A stretch of DNA of 6,815 bases from Actinomycetes bacterium (GTDB lineage Bacteria; Actinomycetota; Acidimicrobiia; Acidimicrobiales; RAAP-2). The notes under the pieces were generated by a model. That model worked only from the letters and a program-made list of their open reading frames with translations. It made no database searches and had not been told where the DNA came from. This document shows, one piece after another, positions 1-4,855 of this stretch (within the stretch, counting starts at the first letter, position 1; each line of letters begins with the position of its first letter). The stretch spans positions 1-6,815 of the forward strand of contig JAKBAZ010000072.1 of the NCBI GenBank assembly GCA_021826255.1, read 5' to 3'. The position numbers and the translations under genes were made by a program.

Positions 1-26
1 TGCGCTGCCAACTGCGCCACACCGGC
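1..26 (-). tRNA. tRNA gene, 5' part only (cut by window edge)
   Basis: Read on the minus strand from position 26 down to 1, the sequence folds as the start of a tRNA. It has a 7-nt acceptor 5' strand (GCCGGTG), then T8 and G9, a 4-bp D stem (GCGC/GCGC) around the loop AGTTGGCA with the usual GG pair, and A26. The anticodon arm, T arm and 3' end lie outside the window, so the isotype cannot be read. A GCC start is compatible with several tRNAs, including tRNA-Thr. On the minus strand TAACCT (42-37) sits about where a -10 box would be for a transcript starting 3-4 nt before the mature 5' end, but no convincing -35 is visible. Confidence 0.8.
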
Positions 27-63
27 TGGTCCCTTCAGGTTAGTAAGTGGGCGACTGGCGCTC

Positions 64-76
64 TAGGCTGGCGGTA
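64..76 (+). promoter_or_regulatory. Possible leaderless-type promoter for the LytR_C gene
   Basis: TAGGCT at 64-69 fits the TANNNT -10 pattern and is followed by exactly 7 nt before the ATG at 77. Transcription would therefore start at or next to the start codon. No good -35 is visible about 17 nt upstream. The same geometry recurs at three other genes in the window, which is the main reason for reporting it. Confidence 0.4.
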
Positions 77-595
77 ATGGCTCCGCGAAACTCGTCGTCC
101 ACCTCCGGCTCTCACTTTCAACCTCCGCTGGGCCGGATGCTGATCATTCTGGTGATCTTCGTGGGCGCGTCCTTTGCGGCAATTACTCACTTGGCGAGTT
201 CAGCGGCACCCACGGGCGGCTCATCGTCCCACCCGACCACGACCACCACGGCTCCACACTCCACTACCACGACGACGCCCCAGCACGTCGTTCCTAAGGC
301 CCAAGTGCACGTTCAAGTAGCGAACGGAACCACCGTCGCGGGTCTCGCGGGCAACTACACGCATCAGCTCCTGACCCTGGGCTGGGACACTCTGCCGGCC
401 CTCAATGGTCCGCAAGTGGGCGCCACCATCATCTACTACCACCCGGGCTACCAGTGGGCGGCGGTGAGCATTGCTGGTTCTATCGGAGTGGCGTCGACGG
501 CGGCTCAGGCGTTGGCCCCAGCAGCGGCAGTTCCGAGTGTCACCGGTTCGACCGGCGACAACGTCATTGTGGTGCTCGGTCCCGACCTGGGTTAA
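77..595 (+). CDS. Membrane-anchored protein with a C-terminal LytR_C domain
   Basis: The product is 172 aa. A short charged N-terminus leads to one hydrophobic segment at about residues 20-40 (LIILVIFVGASFAAI core). A low-complexity Ser/Thr/Pro linker follows at about 44-72, with two runs of five Thr. The globular part (about 76-171) matches the LytR_C pattern: strand VHVQVANGT, VAGLAG, then GWD, IIYYHPGY and the closing VIVVLGPDLG. LytR_C domains occur at the C-terminus of LytR-CpsA-Psr cell-wall ligases and as stand-alone anchored proteins in Actinobacteria. Here the catalytic LCP domain is absent, so a ligase role should not be assumed. The topology suggests an extracytoplasmic domain on a wall-spanning stalk. 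An in-frame GTG at 47 would add 10 residues. I prefer ATG 77 because the TAGGCT box lies between the two starts and the TM segment is intact either way. The stop overlaps the convergent gpgS stop. Confidence 0.8.
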   Translation: MAPRNSSSTSGSHFQPPLGRMLIILVIFVGASFAAITHLASSAAPTGGSSSHPTTTTTAPHSTTTTTPQHVVPKAQVHVQVANGTTVAGLAGNYTHQLLTLGWDTLPALNGPQVGATIIYYHPGYQWAAVSIAGSIGVASTAAQALAPAAAVPSVTGSTGDNVIVVLGPDLG

Positions 596-1365
596 GAAGC
601 CGGTACGTCGATTCCGTATCGGCGAAGCGCCACTCGCATAATCTGCTCGGACATCGGCCGAAGTTCGGAGAGTGGTCGGTTTCGGTGGCGGCGAGTGCCG
701 AGGTCGACTTGCGCGACGGACGAAAGCCCCCAAGTTCGCACCACGTCGATGAGCAGGGCGATCTCCACGCCGTAGGCGGGGGCTAAGTCAATCTCCTGCA
801 AGACGACCCGGCGCATGGCCGTCTCTCCGGCGAGTGGTTGACGGACTTGTTCAAGTCCGGGTGAGAGCAGGCTGAGCAGAGGGCGGGCGACCAACTCGTT
901 GACTCGGCCACCACCGTGGGGCATCTGGTGGAGGGGCCGAATGTAGAAGGGCTTCACCAATCGCACCATCGGGTTGATCAACAGTGGGTAGACCAGGCGG
1001 GGAACGAAGTCGCTGCGCATATTGGTCACGTCGGCGTCGACGAAGACGATAATCTCGCCCCGGGCCGCGTGGACCCCCGCGCGCAACGCCGCACCCTTGC
1101 CGGTGGAGTGCTCTCGCCGGATCACTCGAGCTCCGTGATCGCGAGCGACAAGTCCGGTCTCGTCCTTCGAGGCGTCGTCGACCACGATGACCTCGTCGCA
1201 GACCCCCTCCCAGTCCACGACGGCGTCAATAACGCCGCCGACGGTGGGGGCCTCGTTGCGGGCCGGAATCACCACGCTGATGGTGCAGGTGGGGTCGCGC
1301 TGCACGACAACTCCGACGTCGAAGTCGTCGCGAGACAGCGTCCAGGGGGACTCGAAGGGCGCCAT
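592..1365 (-). CDS. gpgS: Glucosyl-3-phosphoglycerate synthase (GpgS-like, GT-A fold, CAZy GT81)
   Basis: The 257-aa product is a family 2-like GT-A glycosyltransferase closely resembling mycobacterial GpgS. GpgS transfers glucose from an NDP-glucose to 3-phosphoglycerate, the first step towards glucosylglycerate and the methylglucose lipopolysaccharides. Visible landmarks are the nucleotide-binding start TISVVIPARNE (28-38), VVDDAS (61-66), TGKGAAL (88-94), the metal-binding DAD (110-112, in FVDADVTN), KPFYIRPL (138-145), the acceptor-loop stretch GGGRVNELVARPLL (151-164), QPLAGE (176-181), YGVEIALLID (198-207) and RRHRNRPLSEL (225-235). The Glu of GVEI and the His of HRNRP match known active-site positions in the M. 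tuberculosis enzyme. That enzyme has a Thr where Asn156 stands here. At 257 aa it is shorter than the roughly 320-aa mycobacterial enzyme, mainly at the termini and in a loop before GGGRV. ATG 1365 is chosen because the family N-terminus (PW.L......TISVV) begins there. Longer starts such as TTG 1470 would run through the promoter region. No Shine-Dalgarno is seen. Confidence 0.88.
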   Translation of the reverse strand: MAPFESPWTLSRDDFDVGVVVQRDPTCTISVVIPARNEAPTVGGVIDAVVDWEGVCDEVIVVDDASKDETGLVARDHGARVIRREHSTGKGAALRAGVHAARGEIIVFVDADVTNMRSDFVPRLVYPLLINPMVRLVKPFYIRPLHQMPHGGGRVNELVARPLLSLLSPGLEQVRQPLAGETAMRRVVLQEIDLAPAYGVEIALLIDVVRTWGLSSVAQVDLGTRRHRNRPLSELRPMSEQIMRVALRRYGIDVPAS

Positions 1366-1372
1366 TATGCAC

Positions 1373-1402
1373 ACTCTACGGTTCCTCGATTGACAGAGTC
1401 GA
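1373..1402 (-). promoter_or_regulatory. gpgS promoter, leaderless geometry
   Basis: On the minus strand, TAGAGT (1378-1373) is a TANNNT -10 box placed 7 nt before the ATG at 1365, so the mRNA would start at or very near the start codon. A partial -35, TCGACT (1402-1397, 4 of 6 to TTGACA), lies 18 nt upstream. No ribosome binding site exists between the box and the ATG, which supports a leaderless reading. The element interleaves with the thrC promoter on the other strand. Confidence 0.5.
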
Positions 1403-1417
1403 GAGCCCCGGTAATAT
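1390..1417 (+). promoter_or_regulatory. Strong sigma-A-type promoter for thrC
   Basis: A perfect TTGACA -35 (1390-1395) is followed by a 16-nt spacer and TAATAT (1412-1417), a TANNNT -10. The predicted start is near 1424, giving a thrC leader of about 105 nt. This is the best promoter by eye in the window. Its -35 lies between the -10 and -35 of the oppositely directed gpgS promoter, so the two probably cannot be occupied at the same time. Confidence 0.7.
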
Positions 1418-1458
1418 GTCACGTAATCATCAAGAGCGACTGAGGGACGGGCCCGTTG

Positions 1459-1518
1459 ATGTCGCGACAACCAGTTAAAGGCTGTGCTTTTGACCAGGTG
1501 CCAATGCCCGCTCGATGA
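1459..1518 (+). CDS. Possible 19-codon upstream ORF in the thrC leader
   Basis: An ATG at 1459 opens a frame encoding MSRQPVKGCAFDQVPMPAR, ending in TGA at 1516-1518. A purine-rich GAGGGA (1442-1447) lies 11 nt upstream, slightly far for a ribosome binding site. The stop falls within the thrC AAAGGAAAGG ribosome binding site and overlaps an ATG (1515) in the thrC frame as ATGA. The peptide is not rich in Thr, Ile or Met and has a single Cys, so it does not look like a classical attenuator. It could couple translation into thrC or be chance. I do not recognise it. Confidence 0.25.
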   Translation: MSRQPVKGCAFDQVPMPAR

Positions 1519-1527
1519 AAGGAAAGG
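1518..1527 (+). promoter_or_regulatory. Ribosome binding site that decides the thrC start
   Basis: AAAGGAAAGG places AGGA (1520-1523) 6 nt before GTG 1530. It lies downstream of the in-frame ATG at 1515, so it can serve only the GTG. The ATG at 1515 has no ribosome binding site at proper distance. Confidence 0.6.
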
Positions 1528-1529
1528 CA

Positions 1530-2780
1530 GTGAAAAGTTTCTCTACTGGGCTCATCTGTCGGGAGTGCCAGACCACGTACCCTGCTGAAGCACGCTACTC
1601 CTGCGACTTCTGTTTTGGCCCCTTAGAAGTCAGTTACGACGTGACCGGGGCTCGGGGAGTCGTTACGCGCGACTCCATCGAAGCGGGTCCGTCCTCGATT
1701 TGGCGTTACGGCGCGCTTCTACCCGACTCCGGGGAGACTCCGGTGGACCTCGGGGCGGGGTGGACCCCACTTCGTCGGGCCGATCGACTAGCGAAGGTCC
1801 TCGGCGTTCGCGAGTTGTGGTTGAAGGACGACACGAGGAATCCGACCGGATCGTTCAAGGACCGAGTCGTCTCGTGCGCCCTGTCGAGCGCGCGGCGGTT
1901 GGGGTTCTCCACTGCGGCGTGTGCCTCGACGGGTAACCTCGCCACCTCGGTGGCCGCGCACGCGGCGTTTATCGGGTGGCCGAGTGTCACCATCATCCCC
2001 GCCGATCTCGAAAAGTCGAAGATCGCCATGGCCGCAATCTTCGGTGGCACGGTGCTCGGTGTGGAGGGAAACTACGACGATGTGAATCGCCTCTGCGTCG
2101 AGCTCGTGGCCGAGCACCCCGACTGGGCCTTCGCGAACGTCAACCTCCGCCCGTACTACGCGGAGGGATCGAAGACGCTGGCTTTCGAAATTGTGGAACA
2201 ACTGGGGTGGCGTCTACCGGACCAAGTAGTGGTACCGCTCGCCTCGGGTTCTCAGTTCACCAAGGTGGCTAAGGGATTTCGCCAGTTCCGGGAGCTCGGA
2301 CTCGTCGAGGGCGATCAGCCCCGGCTGTTCGGGGCCCAAGCGACCGGTTGCTCGCCGATCGCGAGCGCGTTTCACTCGGGGGCGGACGTGGTCACGCCGC
2401 AGCGACCGAACACGATTGCTCGCTCGTTGGCGATCGGTAACCCCGCTGATGGCCCCTACGTGCTGGACGAACTTCGTCAGGGTGGCGGAGACTGCGGTTC
2501 GGTCTCTGACGCCGAGGTCCTGGAGTGCATCGCCCTCCTCGCCGAATCGGAGGGGGTGTTTGCCGAGACTGCGGGTGGTGTGACGATCGCGTCGTTACGT
2601 CAGATGGTCGAGCGCGGGACGGTGGACCGGGACGGCTCGATTGTGGCCATCATCTCCGGTCATGGTCTAAAGACACTGGACGCCGTGGCGGAGTCGGCCA
2701 CCGTGACCCACACGATCTCCCCGTCGCTCGAGTCGGCACAGGCCGCGCTGGGTTTTAGTGAATTGGTGGCCGCATCATGA
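1530..2780 (+). CDS. thrC: Threonine synthase-type PLP enzyme with N-terminal zinc ribbon
   Basis: The product is 416 aa from GTG 1530, or 421 aa if ATG 1515 is used. Threonine synthase converts O-phosphohomoserine to threonine using PLP. Numbered from GTG 1530, an N-terminal zinc ribbon has Cys pairs C10-x2-C13 and C25-x2-C28 (CREC and CDFC), followed by FGPLEVSYD. The fold-type II catalytic core shows TPLRRADRL, KDDTRNPTGSFKDR with the PLP-binding Lys at residue 110, CASTGNLATSVAAHA, the phosphate-binding ASGSQ (about 238-242), GAQATGCSPIASAF, SLAIGNPADGP, ETAGGVT and SGHGLKTLDAV near the end. Length is normal for the bacterial short form. The GTG is chosen for its AGGA at 6 nt. The gene overlaps the following sulfur-carrier gene by 4 nt (ATGA), so the two are probably translationally coupled. 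Threonine synthase is the family name. The sulfur-carrier partner makes a sulfhydrylase-like activity a real alternative, because the related CysM works with CysO. Confidence 0.9.
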   Translation: MKSFSTGLICRECQTTYPAEARYSCDFCFGPLEVSYDVTGARGVVTRDSIEAGPSSIWRYGALLPDSGETPVDLGAGWTPLRRADRLAKVLGVRELWLKDDTRNPTGSFKDRVVSCALSSARRLGFSTAACASTGNLATSVAAHAAFIGWPSVTIIPADLEKSKIAMAAIFGGTVLGVEGNYDDVNRLCVELVAEHPDWAFANVNLRPYYAEGSKTLAFEIVEQLGWRLPDQVVVPLASGSQFTKVAKGFRQFRELGLVEGDQPRLFGAQATGCSPIASAFHSGADVVTPQRPNTIARSLAIGNPADGPYVLDELRQGGGDCGSVSDAEVLECIALLAESEGVFAETAGGVTIASLRQMVERGTVDRDGSIVAIISGHGLKTLDAVAESATVTHTISPSLESAQAALGFSELVAAS

Positions 2781-3055
2781 GCGTGATTGTTCGTCTCCCG
2801 TCGCAACTGAGAGCCCTCGTGGGTGGTGCGGGCGAAGTCCCCGTCGAGGCCTCGAACGTCCGTGACGCCATCTTGGCCGTGGATGCCGCTCACCCCGGGA
2901 TCGCCTTTCGCATCCTCGACGACAAGGGGGAGCTCCGTCGTTTCGTGAATGTCTTCGTCGCCGACGAGGACGTGCGCTTCCTCAATGGATTGGACACGCC
3001 ACTCGAATCAGGCCAGACCGTCTCCTTGGTCCCGGCGGTGGCGGGCGGGGCCTAG
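2777..3055 (+). CDS. MoaD/ThiS-family sulfur carrier protein, CysO-like, with Gly-Gly-Ala end
   Basis: This 92-aa beta-grasp protein has the layout of M. tuberculosis CysO: an N-terminal strand SVIVRLPSQLR, a middle NVRDAILAVDAAHPGIAFRIL, the diagnostic GELRRFVNVFVADEDVRFL (51-69), and the tail VSLVPAVAGG-A (82-92). Carriers of this type are adenylated at the C-terminal Gly-Gly by a MoeB/E1-like enzyme and converted to a thiocarboxylate that delivers sulfide. In Mycobacterium the recipient is CysM, which makes cysteine from O-phosphoserine. Here one Ala follows the Gly-Gly (GGC GGG GCC TAG), so processing, perhaps by a JAMM/Mec-type protease, would be needed first. No such protease, E1 or cysM is in the window. 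The ATG overlaps the thrC stop. Its stop lies 4 nt before the CIRCE element, with no terminator between, so thrC transcripts may read into groEL. Confidence 0.85.
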   Translation: MSVIVRLPSQLRALVGGAGEVPVEASNVRDAILAVDAAHPGIAFRILDDKGELRRFVNVFVADEDVRFLNGLDTPLESGQTVSLVPAVAGGA

Positions 3056-3059
3056 CGCG

Positions 3060-3086
3060 TTAGCACTCGTGAGTGTCGAGTGCTAG
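3060..3086 (+). promoter_or_regulatory. CIRCE operator (HrcA binding site)
   Basis: The inverted repeat TTAGCACTC (3060-3068), 9-nt spacer, GAGTGCTAG (3078-3086) matches the CIRCE consensus TTAGCACTC-N9-GAGTGCTAA at all but the last base. CIRCE is the operator of HrcA, which represses groE and often dnaK operons until heat stress disables it. Here it covers the space from the -35 region into the -10 of the groEL promoter, so bound HrcA would exclude RNA polymerase. Confidence 0.95.
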
Positions 3087-3089
3087 AAT
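3060..3089 (+). promoter_or_regulatory. groEL promoter overlapped by CIRCE
   Basis: TAGAAT (3084-3089) is a good -10. TTAGCA (3060-3065, 4 of 6 to TTGACA) is the likely -35 at 18-nt spacing and is itself the left CIRCE arm. Start of transcription should fall near 3096, giving a leader of about 42 nt that contains a small possible hairpin, GCACC/GGTGC (3097-3101 with 3109-3113). Confidence 0.75.
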
Positions 3090-3124
3090 CGTGTCTGCAC
3101 CTAATCGTGGTGCCACGTCGCACT

Positions 3125-3130
3125 AGGAGG
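3125..3130 (+). promoter_or_regulatory. Ribosome binding site of groEL
   Basis: A consensus AGGAGG lies 7 nt before GTG 3138. It is the strongest Shine-Dalgarno in the window and fixes the GTG start, which is followed by the usual GroEL N-terminus MAKLIAFDEEAR. Confidence 0.9.
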
Positions 3131-3137
3131 ATTCACC

Positions 3138-4757
3138 GTGGCGAAACTGATCGCTTTCGATGAAGAGGCCCGTCGCTCGCTGGAGCGGGGCATGAATAAG
3201 TTGGCCGATGCCGTGCGCGTCACGCTCGGTCCCAAGGGCCGCAACGTCGTGCTCGACAAGAAGTGGGGAGCCCCCACTATTACGAACGACGGTGTGTCGA
3301 TTGCCCGTGACATTGACCTCGAGGACCCGTTCGAGCGCCTCGGCGCCGAATTGGTCAAGGAGGTCGCGAAGAAGACCGACGACGTCGCGGGTGACGGCAC
3401 CACGACGGCCACGGTTCTCGCGTGGGCCATGGTCCGCGAGGGCCTGAAGAACGTCGCCGCGGGCGCGAATCCGATGTCGTTGAAGAAGGGCATCGAGGCC
3501 GCCGTGGAGGCGGCCATCGCGTCGTTGCACGAGTTGGCCCAGCCCGCGTCGACGAAGGAGCAGATTGCTCAAGTCGCGTCCATCTCGGCGGCCGACGCCG
3601 AGATTGGTTCGCTCATCGCCGACGCCATCGACAAGGTGGGTAAGGACGGCGTGATCACCGTTGAGGAGAGCCAGAGCTTCGGCATGGACATGGACCTCGT
3701 CGAGGGAATGCGTTTCGACAAGGGCTACATCGCTCCGTATTTCGCGACGGACGCCGAACGTCAAGAGGCCGTCCTCGAGAACGCCTACATCCTGCTCGTG
3801 AGTTCCAAGATCGCCTCGATTCGCGACATGCTGCCGGTGTTGGAGAAGGTCATGCAGTCGGGTCGTCCCCTGCTCATCGTCGCCGAGGACGTCGAGGGTG
3901 AAGCCCTCGCGACTCTCGTCGTGAACAAGATTCGCGGGACCTTCAAGTCGGTCGCGGTGAAGGCGCCCGGTTTCGGAGAGCGCCGCAAGGCCATGCTTCA
4001 GGACATCGCCATTCTGACGGGCGCCACCGTGATCGCCGAAGAGGTGGGCCTCAAGTTGGAGAACGCCTCGGTCGAACTGTTGGGTTCGGCTCGCAAGGTC
4101 GTCGTGACGAAGGACGAGACCACCATCGTCGAGGGCGCGGGCTCGGCCGACGAGGTCGCGGGTCGCATCGCTCAGATCAAGGCCGAGATCGACAACACCG
4201 ACTCCGACTACGACCGCGAGAAGCTTCAGGAGCGGCTCGCCAAGTTGTCGGGTGGAGTGGCTGTGATCAAGGTCGGAGCCGCGACGGAGGTCGAGCTGAA
4301 GGAGAAGAAGCACCGCATTGAGGACGCGGTGTCGACGACCAAGGCCGCCGTCGAAGAGGGTGTGGTTCCCGGTGGTGGGGTCGCCCTTCTGCGCAGCCAA
4401 GCTCGCGTGCTGGACGTGGCGGAGAAGCTGTCCGGCGACGAGGCGACCGGAGCGAAGTTGGTCGCCAAGGCTCTGGAGGCGCCGCTGACCCAGATTGCGG
4501 TCAACGCCGGTCTCGAAGGTGGCGTCGTGGTGGAGCGGGTGCGCTCGCTCACCGGAACGACGGGACTGAACGCGGCCAGCGGCGAGTACGAGGATCTGCT
4601 CTCGGCGGGTGTGATTGACGCCGCCAAGGTGACTCGCTCGGCCCTCCAGAATGCTGCGTCGATTGCCGCCTTGTTCTTGACGATCGAGGCCGTCATTGTC
4701 GACAAGCCCGAGGAGAAGGCTCCGGCCATGCCGAACGCGGGGATGGACGACTTCTAA
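3138..4757 (+). CDS. groEL: Chaperonin GroEL (Hsp60)
   Basis: The 539-aa product is a full-length group I chaperonin that folds proteins in an ATP-driven double ring with GroES. Landmarks are TLGPKGRNVVLDKKWG (29-44), the ATP-binding DDVAGDGTTTATVL (81-94) with catalytic-site Asp86, MRFDKGYIAPYF (191-202), the apical stretch LLIVAEDVEGEALATLVVNK (245-264), VKAPGFGERRK (274-284), KHRIEDAVSTTKAAVEEG (391-408) with the second ATPase Asp396, and PGGGVALL (411-418). The C-terminus is APAMPNAGMDDF. It ends in the common Met-Asp-Phe-like form but lacks the Gly-Gly-Met repeat tail that lines the cavity in E. coli GroEL. No groES precedes it, as is usual for a second or detached actinobacterial groEL; groES is presumably elsewhere. 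The gene is probably transcribed alone, controlled by HrcA through CIRCE and ended by a strong hairpin. Order thrC, MoaD-like, groEL is, as I recall, also seen near groEL2 in Streptomyces, with an extra gene between. Confidence 0.97.
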   Translation: MAKLIAFDEEARRSLERGMNKLADAVRVTLGPKGRNVVLDKKWGAPTITNDGVSIARDIDLEDPFERLGAELVKEVAKKTDDVAGDGTTTATVLAWAMVREGLKNVAAGANPMSLKKGIEAAVEAAIASLHELAQPASTKEQIAQVASISAADAEIGSLIADAIDKVGKDGVITVEESQSFGMDMDLVEGMRFDKGYIAPYFATDAERQEAVLENAYILLVSSKIASIRDMLPVLEKVMQSGRPLLIVAEDVEGEALATLVVNKIRGTFKSVAVKAPGFGERRKAMLQDIAILTGATVIAEEVGLKLENASVELLGSARKVVVTKDETTIVEGAGSADEVAGRIAQIKAEIDNTDSDYDREKLQERLAKLSGGVAVIKVGAATEVELKEKKHRIEDAVSTTKAAVEEGVVPGGGVALLRSQARVLDVAEKLSGDEATGAKLVAKALEAPLTQIAVNAGLEGGVVVERVRSLTGTTGLNAASGEYEDLLSAGVIDAAKVTRSALQNAASIAALFLTIEAVIVDKPEEKAPAMPNAGMDDF

Positions 4758-4775
4758 ATCCCATTCGTGGAGTTG

Positions 4776-4814
4776 ATGAACGAGACCCGGGGCTTCGCCC
4801 CGGGTCTCGTTCGT
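4776..4814 (+). terminator. Long GC-rich hairpin terminator after groEL
   Basis: A perfect 14-bp stem, AACGAGACCCGGGG (4779-4792) with CCCCGGGTCTCGTT (4798-4811), closes on the loop CTTCG, in which a further C-G pair can form. The stem extends outward by G4778-C4812, a T-G wobble and A4776-T4814. There is no U tract after it, as in many actinobacterial terminators. It begins 18 nt after the groEL stop and lies before the hemQ promoter. Being nearly symmetrical, it could work from either side, though no minus-strand gene faces it. Confidence 0.85.
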
Positions 4815-4843
4815 TCTCGGAGTGAAGTGAACAGGGGAGTTCC

Positions 4844-4855
4844 TAGGATGGATTC
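4844..4855 (+). promoter_or_regulatory. Possible leaderless-type promoter of the hemQ operon
   Basis: TAGGAT (4844-4849) lies 6 nt before ATG 4856, fitting a -10 box for a transcript that starts at the ATG. No clear -35 is seen. The same bases contain AGGA 7 nt before the ATG, so they could act as a Shine-Dalgarno for a transcript begun further upstream; sequence alone cannot tell. An earlier ATG at 4848 is closed by TGA after two codons and is not a start. Confidence 0.4.

Noticed and set aside
47..76. GTG 47 as start of the LytR_C protein
   Set aside because: It lacks a convincing ribosome binding site, and the TAGGCT box at 64-69 points to ATG 77. It is still possible.
916..1443. A 175-codon plus-strand frame opposite gpgS
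   Set aside because: The minus strand encodes an unmistakable GpgS with ordered motifs. The plus frame is His/Asp/Val-rich shadow sequence.
1366..1470. A longer gpgS N-terminus from TTG 1470
   Set aside because: It would run through both divergent promoters and adds 35 residues with no family counterpart. ATG 1365 starts just before the conserved N-terminus.
3106..3117. CGTGG/CCACG hairpin in the groEL leader as an RNA thermometer
   Set aside because: The loop is only 2 nt, it competes with another weak stem (3097-3113), and it does not cover the AGGAGG. CIRCE already explains heat control.
3123..4400. A 425-codon open frame antisense to groEL
   Set aside because: It mirrors the groEL coding frame, where G/C-rich third positions remove stops on the opposite strand. 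The translation is an Arg/Asp/His-rich mixture with no recognisable domain and no ribosome binding site.
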